Below are positions 34,061-44,795 of a stretch of DNA of 64,000 nucleotides, in pieces. The first letter of the stretch is position 1. The number at the start of each line of letters is the position of its first letter. The stretch comes from Diatrype stigma (taxonomy: Eukaryota > Ascomycota > Sordariomycetes > Xylariales > Diatrypaceae), in NCBI GenBank assembly GCA_022225965.2, contig JAKJXP020000011.1:1-64000 (forward strand), in the 5' to 3' direction. The translations under genes were made by a program, and so were the position numbers. The notes below the pieces were generated by a model. It did no database searches. It was not told where the DNA came from and saw nothing but the letters and a program-made list of their open reading frames with translations.

Positions 34061-36352
34061 ATTCCTTTAGATATAAGGAATTCTGCTAAGGGCTTTAAAA
34101 ATAGGTAATCCATTTTGTTATGTTATATAATAAGCTTATTAAATATAGGCTAATTAATAAGATTCAGTATATTTTTTAGTTTATTTTGGCCGGTAACTAC
34201 CTTAAACGGTATATAATATAACCCGTTTTTGTAATATCCTTTTATAATAAGGTCTTTATTTTTATTATATAGCTTAATGCTATTAATAGCATTTATAACT
34301 ATATAACAATTCTTAAGCTTACTTATAAATAAAAGGTTAATACCTAGTTTTGGAATATAATTAATCCCTTTTATCGTATATACCTTTTTAAAGATAATAC
34401 ATTGTATTATTAAATTACCAGCTTTTTTTATAATAAAAGAACGTACGTTACTTCATTTTACGATTTTATAAATTTGCTTTATATTAATTAATAGATTTTT
34501 ATTAGCTACAGTAATAAAAATAGCCCCGTTATTCGTAACTAGCTTTATTATATTCCTATCCTTAAATTTCGTAAAATTTAAATAATCTGGGTTAAAGTTA
34601 ATATTATATATAAAGCTGGCTTTATTTGTATTATAACGACTTACTTTAAAATCGTTTATATCTATTCTTTCGGACGTAAAAGGAAAAAGGGATTCGGAAA
34701 GATTTAATTTAAATAAATCCTCGTTTTCCCCTTTATTGGATTCTTCCGATATAAGGCCCAAAATAAGGATGTCCTCTTCGGAATCGATTAAGGCACCTAA
34801 AAGGTCCTCCTGTTTCTTTTCCCGTTCTTCCCTTCTTAAGCTACTGGAACTGGTGGATTTTAAGGAATTATTTTCCTTTTGTTTCTTTTTATCCCTTTTA
34901 GGGCCGGATTATTTCTTATTTACCTTATTTTTCTTTTTCCAGCTTTTTGGAGCCTTATTGGAATAAAGGAAATAATAATTTTTTTCTTAATACCTCTGAA
35001 TTCTGCAATAATTGCAATATATTTGTTTTTTCTGTTTCCAAGGCTTCTTACTTTTTACGTAAAGGATTTTCTCCTTTTTATCCATTCCTTTGGACTTATC
35101 CATTAAAAAAGAAAACAAGGTATCTTTGGAAATTGCTAAAAAGTTTTAACATAAAGATTAGGTAATATTTTAAACGAAGGCTTTATATTTTTCGGGTAAA
35201 TTATTTAATATCCAAGCAATTATAACCTAATCTAAAAGGTTTATCTTATTCAGCTTAAGCTCGTTCGTTATAAACCTTATTTTATTAAGATAAGCTTCGA
35301 AGGTATTAAAATTTTTTACAAAAAAATTAAAAAATTCCTTTAATAATAGAAATTCTGTTATAAATCCTTTTGGCCGGTAATGATTTTTTAGGGCCTTCCA
35401 AGCTTTCTTATAGCTTAGTATGGATTTAATATAAATTAAGGAACCTTTTTTGCAAAGGAGTTATATAATGGCCAGGGCTTTATTATTATCCTCCTGGGTT
35501 AACGTTTTAAAAGAAATAAGGATTTCCTAACTTTCCTAGCTTTCCTGGCTTTCCTGGATTTTTACAGCTGTTATGGCTGTTTTCTTTATTTCCAAAATAA
35601 AGGCATGGTCCAGATTTTCCTTTATAAGGATAGCCTTTGTTTTAATGGCCCATATTTCATAATTCTTTATGCCTTTAAGCAGCGTAATGCGACTTTAAGG
35701 GTTAATTCCTATTGTTATAAGTAATTGTATAAAAAGGGATAACGGTAAAATTAATCCTTTTTAGAATCTAGAAGCTTAAATTCTTCTAATTCGAATGATA
35801 TAAGTTGCGTATTTTTCTAACGGTTAGATAAGGAATAACCGTAAAATAAATATCGATAATAATTAAAAATGATATAATAATATAGGATACTGCTTAATGA
35901 ATAATTTCTATCTTTATAGGTAATAAAGGTAGAAAAATTCTGTCTTAAAATATAAAACTTGATTAATTAAGCTGTCGAATGGTTTAAGTTTCGTTCAGAT
36001 CGGGTAAGGTTTGGTGAAGATACGGACGAGTAATGGGATAAAGAGATTTGATATATCTGTAACAGAAATATCTGGATGGTAATTACTTTGTGATTTAACG
36101 GAAAGAATAGGTATAATAAATCGGTCTTAAAATCTGATTATCCTGATCGAGAGGATTCTAATGGTGTCGAAATTTCCCGATTCGGATAAGTATTGGTCGA
36201 AATATAAGTAAATGGGTTAAAGATAACCTTAGTTGTATTATATCTGCTGTCTCCTTTAGGATAACCTTTCTTAGGAGAGGTATACTGGCTTTTGCAAGCC
36301 GTATAAAGGTCCTGTAGGTATATATTGCCTATTTGGGCGCTACCCCGGGCCT
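34061..36352 (-). pseudogene. Copia-1 Gag and protease region, degenerate
   Basis: The open piece at 34,453-34,761 and the frame after it read NNGAIFITVANKNLL and INYIPKLGINLLFISKLKNC, the linker between protease and integrase in copia Gag-Pol. Further upstream the frames are broken. The plus-strand open frames at 34,736-35,165 are antisense. The leader near 36,300 (GGCCCGGGGTAGCGCCC on the minus strand) follows the 5' LTR; I could not assign a primer tRNA. Confidence 0.75.
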
Positions 36353-36753
36353 TATAACCTATAAAATTATACGGTATATGGTTATATTGTATTAAATAAT
36401 ACGGATGTAGTAATGAAATAAATAGGCATTAAATAAGGTTAAGCAAACGTATATAAAGGTAGTTATTTAAGTATGAAGTAATATTCGAATATATGTATAA
36501 ATGTGTATATATATAAGGTTCCGACTTTCTGTATATTAGTTAGGTGGCTGTTATTCTTATTTATATATAAAGTATTTCCTAATGCGGTAATTGTCCCTAT
36601 TCTTTTTATTATAATGGAAGTCCTTATTTCCTTTATTCCATACAGTAATTGCTTCCGGCAGTATATCGTTTTCAGCAGTAATTCTGCTATATAAGTGCAA
36701 CTTCTTTATAGTTGCTTTGTTATACTGTCTTGCTGCATTCAGCAAATCCTACA
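36353..36753 (-). repeat. Copia-1 5' LTR
   Basis: On the minus strand it starts TGTAGGATTTGCTGAATGC and ends GGTTATA (terminal CA now TA), 401 bp. Confidence 0.9.
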
Positions 36754-36933
36754 AAAATCCCAACCTTTTGGTAGAGGACACGTAAGAGAGGTCGTATGCC
36801 TGGCAAACAGGAGCAGATAAAGTAAGTCCTGGGCTTAATGATGGAAACAACCATTATTAACGCTTAGGTTTGTCCGGTCTTCGAGCAGATCCACTTTATA
36901 AAATCCGACGAAGCGGATAATAGCGGTAATTAT
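36754..36933. other. 180-bp spacer of normal composition between two copia elements
   Basis: GC-balanced, unlike both neighbours, with no reading frame I can place. It is the left flank of copia-2 and is continuous in origin with the DNA after 42,975. It does not resemble the rhodopsin-domain gene on the far side. Confidence 0.5.
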
Positions 36934-37069
36934 TGTTACGTGGCTAGTGTCCTAATGGCACTATTCATACCTAAGTAACCGCCTTTTAGTACTTTACTTA
37001 TTTAGATTTCTTTAAATTTATATTATTAATTTCTTTTTTGTAATTACTTTTTGCTTTATATTTATAATA
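36934..37069 (+). repeat. Copia-2 5' LTR
   Basis: 136 bp from TGTTACGTGGCTAGTGTCC to TTTATAATA. Shared with the 3' copy: CCTAATGGCA.TATT.ATA, CGCCTTTTAG.ACT and TTAGATTT.TTTAAATTTA. Confidence 0.88.
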
Positions 37070-40000
37070 AGTTATGAATTCCTTATACGCTTTCGTTTAT
37101 TTATAACGATTCGAATCTTTTTTTGTTAATCCGATTTATTAAAAAGCAATTATATTTTTTTAAAAAGCGAAATTATCGCATTAAGTACGAATATGCTTAT
37201 AACTCTTAAAAACGAAGCTATCGTTTTTTAAATCGATTATAATCGAAAAATAATACGAATAATTAAATATTCGATTATTTAACTTTATATACGGATTTTT
37301 TACGAAAATACGAATCGATATATTATATTTTCGTTAGATTTAAACGAATTTCATAATTTAAAGTTCGGGCATTACATATGTTTAAATGCAAATATTCGTA
37401 TTAATTGGAATGTTATTTAATATAGCAAATTTTACAGCAAAATCGCATTAATTATATGCGACCCATATTAAAGAAAATATTTTCGGTTAGGCAATATTAA
37501 TTAAACATTTATTTTTAAGATTTTTATAATTCAATAACTTAATTAATCCATATTAAAACATATTTTATCCGTAGGTTTCCTTTATAAGCTTAAAAAATAA
37601 TAAGCTATTGGCAATAATTTTTATAAGCCGCTTTTATTATTTGCGAATAAATAAAGCCGCATAATATAAGATTAATAAATTTAACCTTTCCCTTTTTAAG
37701 TAAATGCCGAAATTTATTCGATATTTCTTACCGCGTCGAAATAAACCATTATTACATAATAGTTAATGCCGAAAAATAAATAAAAAGGTTAATTAAAAAG
37801 AATTAATATTAAAGATTAAGAAAATTGGCCTAAGAAATATAAATCTTTTGCCGTTTAATATTTTGCTATAATAAAGTATCGCCGTTTTTCGGTTTTTGCC
37901 GGGCCGATTATTATTTTAATTGCTTATTAGCAAAAGCTTTATTACATTTTGGTTTTTTATTAGGTCGAATTTTGTTTTAGTTATTATTAACGAAGGCTTC
38001 GTTATTTTTTAATTACTATTGGATTTTACGATAAGTAATAATCTTATTATTACTTTTCCGAAAATGTCCCTCCTTAAGGATAAAGAAAATTTCCGGAACT
38101 AAAAAAAGTTCGTTCTGGATAATGCCGAATATTGCGGCTTTAAATATTTCTATTATACGAATATCCCTAAGCCGGAAAATAAAAATACCTTTCCGGCGGT
38201 TCTTTTTTAAAAGAAGCAGCGCATTTATGCGCGTATTTTGTTAACGTTTTTTATACGGCAGGTAATACCGAAATTAAAGAATGCAAGCTATAATCGAAAG
38301 AAAATAAAGGACCTATTTAAAATTTTCATATTTATTTATAAATTAATATCAACGGCTTCGGAATTTAATAAATACGTTTTAGCTATTTAATAAATAAATA
38401 TAACCCTAAAGGCTGGCATAACCTTAAAGAACTTTAACGTTTTATTCGTACAACGAACGAAAAAGTTAAAATAATTTGAAATAAAGCAATTCGAAAAATT
38501 TTAATTATTCCTTTTAATATTAAAAATTAAGAATTAATATCCCGAATAGCATCGTATAATCGAATAAAAAGTTCTTTATAACGAACTAAAATAAAAGGAA
38601 TTTTAAAAAAAAGTTTATCGATTAGCGGCTTTCGAATTTATTAATATTAAGCTTATGTCTTTAATTATAACGAATAAAGCTACGAAAATAATAAGTAATA
38701 ATAACATTACCTTAAAAAGCTTTTAATTTATTCGTAAATATCGATAAAGATAAAACAAGCTATGTCTTACGTATAAAGAAATAAAGTATTACCTTTACTG
38801 TTTAAGTTATAACGGGCATTATTCGAATAATCCGGAAAAATGCTGGATGTTTTATCCCGAATGCCGGCAAAAATGAATAAAAAATCGAGCAATAACCGGA
38901 ATTGCCCTTTTTCCGAATATACCGTTAAAGGGAATATTAAATATAAAGACGGATTTAAATGTTACGGTATTATAACTTATCCGGGATATATTTATAAACG
39001 ATTCGGAAATTAATAAGCATATTTTTAATAACTTTAAGTGGTTTATATTATACGAACCGCTCGATAAACCCGAATTAATAACATCGTCGAATGGCGGCAA
39101 TATTAAATGCGTTGGTATAAACGTTATAAATTATTAGGTTTATATTAATACAGGAAGTATTATTAAAATAATCCATAATAATGTCCGATATTTCTTAACC
39201 GCGCCTTATAATTTAATAAATTCGGGAATTTTTCGAAATAACGGCATTATTTTTAATAAATACGGAAACCGTTTAATTAATAAAAAAATCGATAATAAAT
39301 TTATTAATATATAATAAATGCATAACGTTAAGATTATTCCAATTATTTCCGTTTTTAATCCTTTATTTATATAAATAATATTCTTTATAATAATCGATTT
39401 TTATTAAATGCATAGAAAATTTATGCATATTAATTATAAATACGTATAAAAGGCATGTATTATCCGAAGGCTTATATTTCCGATGCCAAAGGATATAACT
39501 TATAAAATATATTTACAAACGAAGGCATAGCGGCAAATAAGTAAGAAGCAAATTATTCTTATAACTTATCCTTTATAAGTTATATATTTCGATATATATA
39601 AAGTAAAACCGATGGATATTATAAGATATAAATATTTCGTTATATTAATTAATGGATATATCGGTTTTAAATGAATCAAATTTGCCCGTAAAAAGGAAGA
39701 AATTTATCGCTTGATTTAAAAATGAATAATCGAAACTAAACGTTAAGGCGTATATAAAATTTAAATTTTTCAATCCGATAAAAAATAGGAATTTATCGGT
39801 ATTAATAACAATATAAACGAATTCCTAAACCAAAGGAATATATAATAGCAAAAAATAATTTTCCATATATCGGAATAAAACGCATACGAAAAAAATGAAA
39901 TAAAGCTTATTATTACCCCTTTTCGTTCGGCAATAAATTAAGCCGAATTGCTTTATTTTTTATAGCCGTATGCCGAAAAATATGTTATAAAGCTGGTAAA

Positions 40001-41140
40001 TATATTTCCATTTCGCCATAATAAAGATAATAAATACCCTTAAACCAAGCTAGTTCGAAGCTTAAATATTTCCATATAAAAGAAACTTAACGATTTGCTT
40101 ATTCTTAAAATTTAGGAATTCCTCGGTTATATATACGATAAAAAGGTTATGCAAAATTATAAAATGGCTTTATAAACCTTTAAAGCATACTTAATCGAAT
40201 ACGTCGATATTAAAGCGAGGATTTATAAAGTTTACGTTTCGAATAAACATATTATTATTTATGCTCGTAATATACGCTTTATTAAGAAAATACCAAGCAA
40301 AAAGGCTAATGCTAATAAAGGCATATAGCACGTTATCGAATTCGTTAATCCGGAAGCTAAAAATGAAATACCTTAACCGGAAACGGTAATACAATATAAC
40401 TTAAACGTAACGAAAAACCCTATTACGAAACGGAAACATATCGAAATGAAAATTATAACTTTTTAATAACGCATTAAAACCCCTTTAAAAAAACATAACG
40501 AAAACGATTCCGGATATAAAATAAGCGGCAAATAATTTTATTCGTCGCCCGAATCCCTTATTTTAAAGCAATAATTATTAAAAGAAAATAATAAAGTGGA
40601 AAAAAATTATTAAAAACAAAATGATAATTATATTTAAAATAAAAAATATTAAAATAACGAAAATTACATTTCCGGTTATATCGAATAATTCCTTTAAGCT
40701 TAGGAATAAAAGAAATCCGATAATTCCGAAAAAAAATACTTTAAAAAAGCAATCGAAAACCTTAAAAAGGAATATTTTTTCGATAATAAAGCATTAAATC
40801 CCGCCATAAATTCGATTACGATAAGTAATTTATAAAAAGAACCTATTATTTGAAGGTTTATTCGTAATAAAGGTAAAAAAATAAATTATAAAATCCTTTT
40901 CGGCGTACGCTTTAAATCGATGCCGCTAAAGCCTTTTTTTTTAACATTTTATTCGCCTTTTATACGAATAAAAAAGGAATCTTTTTATAAGACCCGTAAT
41001 AAATCCATTCGGGCATTAACGAAATACGCCTTATTTATATTAAAGGTGGAAAAAATAATGGCATCGAAATTCGCCCGAACGATAAAAAAGGCAAAAAAAG
41101 ACCTTATTTTTTGAAAATAATAATAGCCGGCCTTTAAAGC
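37070..41140 (+). pseudogene. Copia-2 Gag to integrase region, degenerate
   Basis: No clean frames over 85 codons. Position within the element, and weak Lys/Asn-rich pieces, fit Gag through integrase. The minus-strand frames at 38,852-39,100 and 40,191-40,394 are antisense to the element. A plus-strand piece at 40,920-41,114 (TRNKSIRALTKYALFIL) may be from the integrase-RT linker. Confidence 0.55.
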
Positions 41141-42640
41141 ATAATATAACAATTTAATAAAAAAAGATATATTTAACTTAATTCCTTTTTCCTTTAGGGC
41201 TAAAGCTTTATTATCGAAATAAGTAACGGATTAACGGTTTAATATTAATAATAAATAAATTCGAAACTAAATTCGATTGGTAATTTACGGGAATTTCGAA
41301 ATAAGGGAAGATTACGTAATACAGGATATATATTCGGTTATTGCCGACGTTATATTTATTAGGATTTTTCTTATTTTTATGGTTATTCTTAATTTAAAAA
41401 ATTAATTTTACAATATAAAGATAGCCTTTTTTAATGCTGTCTTTTTTAAAGGTTACGATATATACATTCGTTAATCGAAAGAATATAATAACGGAACGAA
41501 TAAAATTTAAAAACTTAAGCAAGCGTTATACGGCTTACGGAAAGCCTTTATTTGGTAATACCGTACCTTTACGAAGGTTTTAAAGAAGATTGGATTTAAG
41601 CCGATAATATAGGACTTATATTTATTTAAGTACGAAATAATAAGAAAGCTTCTTTTGGTATATATTAACGATATTCTCGTTATAAGCAAAATAATTGCCG
41701 AATATTATCGAATTCGGGATAAATTATAAGCGTTTTTTTAACTAAAGAACTTAAGGGAAATTACGAAATTCCTCGAATACGTCGTTAAATGTAATAAGCG
41801 CTTACGAAAGGTTTTCCTTATTTAGGAAAATTATATTCGGAAAATAATTAATAAATACGAAAAGCAATTAAAGAAAATAATTAAAACCTTTTGGCGGCCC
41901 GAATTGGTAATTCCTATTACTTAAATCCCTTTTTTTTTATTTAAATAACGGCAATATATTAAAAAAACAGGTTTATTTAATTATTTTTTAATAAATAATC
42001 GTTTAAATATTTCCTTTATAATAAACAAGCTATATAAATCGAATTCGAAACCGAAAAAGGTTTATCGAAACCTGTTAAACCATTTTTGGCGTTATTTTAA
42101 TATAACAGTTAAGTTCGGAATAATTTTAAGAAATAATTATAAGGTTACGGATTTAATAATAAGGATTTTCGTTAACGCTATTTTTTACGATAATTTGGGA
42201 TTCCGTTTTTTTATCGGCGCCCATATAATCCTATTCGCCAAAAGGCCGATATATTAAAAAACGAAAAAATAATTAATAATTATATTTAGCAGTATTAAAA
42301 CGGAATTTATTAATTTTATTCTTATCGAAATAAATAGCATTTAAATTAACTTTATATTAACCGAATTGAATTATTTTTAATAAAAGCCCTTTATTATGTT
42401 TACGAATTCGAAAAATGCAATGGCAATAACGTTAAATCCGTTAAATATAATAAAAACGCAATACGTAAATGCCCGATATAAATGAATTATTGATAAAATC
42501 GAAAAAGGTTTTTTTTCGATTGTTTCATATCGAAACGAATAATATAGTCGCAAACGGCTTTACGAAAGCCCTTTAAGCGGAAAAATATAAACAATTCGTA
42601 CGGCAAATGGGATTAAATCTATATTAATGAAATTAAAACG
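41141..42640 (+). pseudogene. Copia-2 reverse transcriptase and RNase H remnant
   Basis: Plus-strand frames show LLLVYINDILVIS (41,650-41,690; usual YVDD, Asp to Asn), IREFLxYVVK-like and LFRKIIFGK-like blocks, and a long RNase H stretch. The latter has FRFFIGAHIILFAKRPI, IFSSIKTEFINFI, KPFIMFTNSKNAMAITLNPL, YVNARYK-stop-IIDKIEKG and a final AEKYKQFVRQMGL. The FTD of RNase H reads FTN. Several TGG/CAA codons have become stops. Confidence 0.88.
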
Positions 42641-42838
42641 GTTATATAAATAATCGTTAATCGATTATAACCTTTATTTCGACGCGATATACCGTAACGG
42701 CATAAAATAACAAATTAAAAATTCTTATATTTCGAAAAGTATCGTATATTTAAATAAAATAACGCCAGTTAGTTTCTAAACTTAATATAAGAAGGGTATT
42801 AAGGACGGCTTCGTTTTCCGAAGGCGTTTAAGGGGTTA

Positions 42839-42974
42839 TATTATATAGTTAATGCCCTAATGGCATTATTTATATCTAAGCAATCGCCTTTTAGCACTCC
42901 ATTTGCTTAGATTTTTTTAAATTTACATCATTAGTTTTTTTCCTACAGCTGCTTTTTGCTTTGCACCTGCAATA
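42839..42974 (+). repeat. Copia-2 3' LTR
   Basis: 136 bp from TATTATATAGTTAATGCCC to ACCTGCAATA. It retains more C and G than its 5' partner in the last 50 bp (CCTACAGCTGCTTTTTGC), next to normal-composition DNA. Confidence 0.88.
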
Positions 42975-43059
42975 ATTATTCCTCTATATAAGCAGTGTCG
43001 CACGTAGTTAGTTTCATTATTCTCGCGCATGCAATTTGGTGGTGGCTCTGAACTTATAA

Positions 43060-44158
43060 ATCGCCAGTCATGAAGGTCAAGAATATGCCGACCTTCCAGA
43101 TCTTATTCATCTGAAAGTGCCACAGCGGATGAATCGGCAAGACAAGGATAGCTAGGTCGGTCACGAGGTTTGGGATACTGATTAGGCGGTAAGCGGCCAC
43201 GAGGTCCGTGCAGCTGCCATCCGGGATGGGCTTGTCCCATTTGTACCTGAACGGACGGCAGATCGTCAAACCCACGATGACACCAGAGGTAAGAAAGTTC
43301 GTAACTACCACGCCTATGCAATATAGGTGATAACACGATTATTGCGCTGCGTGAACATCTGAAGGTGAATCAGCAGGATTGTAACCTTGGGCACAGTCAC
43401 GCCCGCTATGTATACAAACTCAGTCGCAGTCCGCAGTTCCAGGTACATAGTTATAGGCGACGGATCGTTGAGCAGGAAGTACGCAGCGTGCCGGTCCGCG
43501 CCTCCAATCTAAACGAGTACTAATACTATATGTGAGGGAAATGGTCTCAGGAGTAAGAGAGACTCTCGTGTGCTACTTCGGTCACTACTTCCAGATTCCA
43601 ATGATACAGACCCTATGGTCGGGAGGTAAGAGAGATGGTATAGCACCCAGGTCTCCCAGCCATTCCGTCTCGCGCAGAGCGTCCGGGAGAAGAGGAATAG
43701 AATGTAGATGATAGTTGGAATCACAATGAAGGCGATTCTGGTGTCCATGAGCCTTTGGCTATTGTTGTTCTCGGCGAGGTACTCCGGCGGCAGGGCGCGG
43801 AGTGTCACACGGGGGCATTCCGGACCAACAACAGCTGCAGTTATCACCAACTGCAGAATGTATTGGAATGCACCTCATCCCTTGCTGCAGGAAGTATTGG
43901 AATGCACTCCTGCCTAATATAGCCATTGAAGTTATAACAGCGGAAGCCGCGAAAGCTGGAAACAAAGGATACGTACTGATACGTACTTGCAATTTGCTGT
44001 ATATAAATACTCTGTCGAATTCCCTTCGACGTCTCTTAGATCTTAGCTCTTCAGTACGCTCCTTGAGACCATACAAAATTATAAGCTGATTTGTTCTATA
44101 CGTTCCAAGCCCTACAAGCCCTTGTCACACGGAGCTTGTCAGGGGTGAGAGTGGCCAT
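43060..44158 (-). pseudogene. Rhodopsin-domain (PTH11-related) membrane protein, 5' part, interrupted
   Basis: The start codon at 44,156-44,158 is followed by ten codons, then a 327-bp solo LTR, then the same frame resumes: RALPPEYLAEN, DTRIAFIVIPTIIYILFLFS and GWETWVLY. After an intron-like gap the minus strand reads IGGADRHAAYFLLNDPS, TATEFVYIAGVTVPKVTIL and TNFLTSGVIVGLTICRPFRY, then WDKPIPDGSCTDL and AAYRLISIPNLVTDLAILVL. These are transmembrane blocks of the fungal rhodopsin-domain family. Other damage: an in-frame TAG plus a frameshift just before VVVTNF, and an abrupt end after FMTG, where the family continues SLGII... The last two helices are absent. Such proteins sit in the plasma membrane; function here is lost. 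Confidence 0.88.
43803..44129. mobile_element. Solo LTR of the gypsy chromovirus
   Basis: 327 bp, TGTCACACGGGGGCATTCC to AAGCCCTTGTCACA, flanked by CGGAG at 43,798-43,802 and 44,130-44,134. It is the same LTR as at 17,811 and 24,914, but keeps C and G at many sites where those copies have T and A. A full element was presumably lost by LTR-LTR recombination. Removing the LTR and one CGGAG restores the host reading frame exactly. Confidence 0.96.
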
Positions 44159-44795
44159 GGTACTAGTGGACGAGCGCCCGTCAGATTCTCGGATTTACGG
44201 TTTAGGGTAGGTAATGATGGCTTGCTAATGTCTGATATGGCTTAGAGCCCCACGTCCCGAGACAAGCATAGAAGCTCTGACTTATAGTTCTAGATACGTT
44301 TAACGGTATGTAGTCACAGCAAGAGGGCAGACTTCCAGGTTTCTCCATGACTTATGCCCATGTAACTCCTCTTAATGGCACCGTATCACGGTCGGAATCC
44401 GAGATATGCGGGACGCCTGTAGACCGCAGACCAACCACTAATGCGTTGGATTACCGTGCGTGTCGCGATATACGATATAGGGGCTACAATAGGAGAGCTG
44501 GGATTACATAAACAGGTGATCGGCACTTAGTAGCTTCGCATACTGTATGTATATAGAGCTCTTCCGCTCCTTAGATAAGAGATCGCTTCATTTCTTCTAT
44601 ATGACTAAATGTGTATCCGAATCCATCCTTATCTGTGATCTTCTGAGTGCGACAATACTTATGCGCTGCCCCTCTCTGATTAGCAGGGCATTCCCATCTA
44701 TGTGGAAGAAAACGAACATATTACAGGTGCAAAGCAGAAAGCAGCTGCAGGAAAGAAACTGATGATGTAGATTCAAAGGAACCTAAGCAGGTGGA
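44159..44795. other. Intergenic, no gene
   Basis: Normal composition. It holds the former promoter of the rhodopsin-domain gene and the 5' side of the NACHT-type remnant. The 71-codon plus frame at 44,547 shows no family resemblance. Confidence 0.5.

Larger units (their letters stand above)
30251..36753 (-). mobile_element. Ty1/copia element 1, RIP-degraded
   Basis: Two 401-bp LTRs (30,251-30,651 and 36,353-36,753) enclose a minus-strand interior in the copia order: Gag, protease region, integrase, reverse transcriptase, RNase H. Catalytic sites carry RIP-type substitutions. No target duplication is seen: the flanks are GTTCA on the left and AAAAT on the right, and the left terminal bases differ from the right ones. 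That suggests a rearrangement at one end after insertion, or inter-element recombination. Confidence 0.93.
36934..42974 (+). mobile_element. Ty1/copia element 2, short LTRs, heavily RIPped
   Basis: It is bounded by 136-bp LTRs and the 5-bp target duplication ATTAT (36,929-36,933 and 42,975-42,979); total 6041 bp. Coding remnants read on the plus strand. Its interior is more AT-rich and more broken than copia-1, so it was mutated harder or for longer. The very short LTR is unusual for a copia element of this length. Confidence 0.9.

Noticed and set aside
43060..43345. Separate small membrane-protein gene at 43.05-43.31 kb
   Set aside because: It is collinear with the rhodopsin-domain fragment upstream, separated by one stop and a frameshift.
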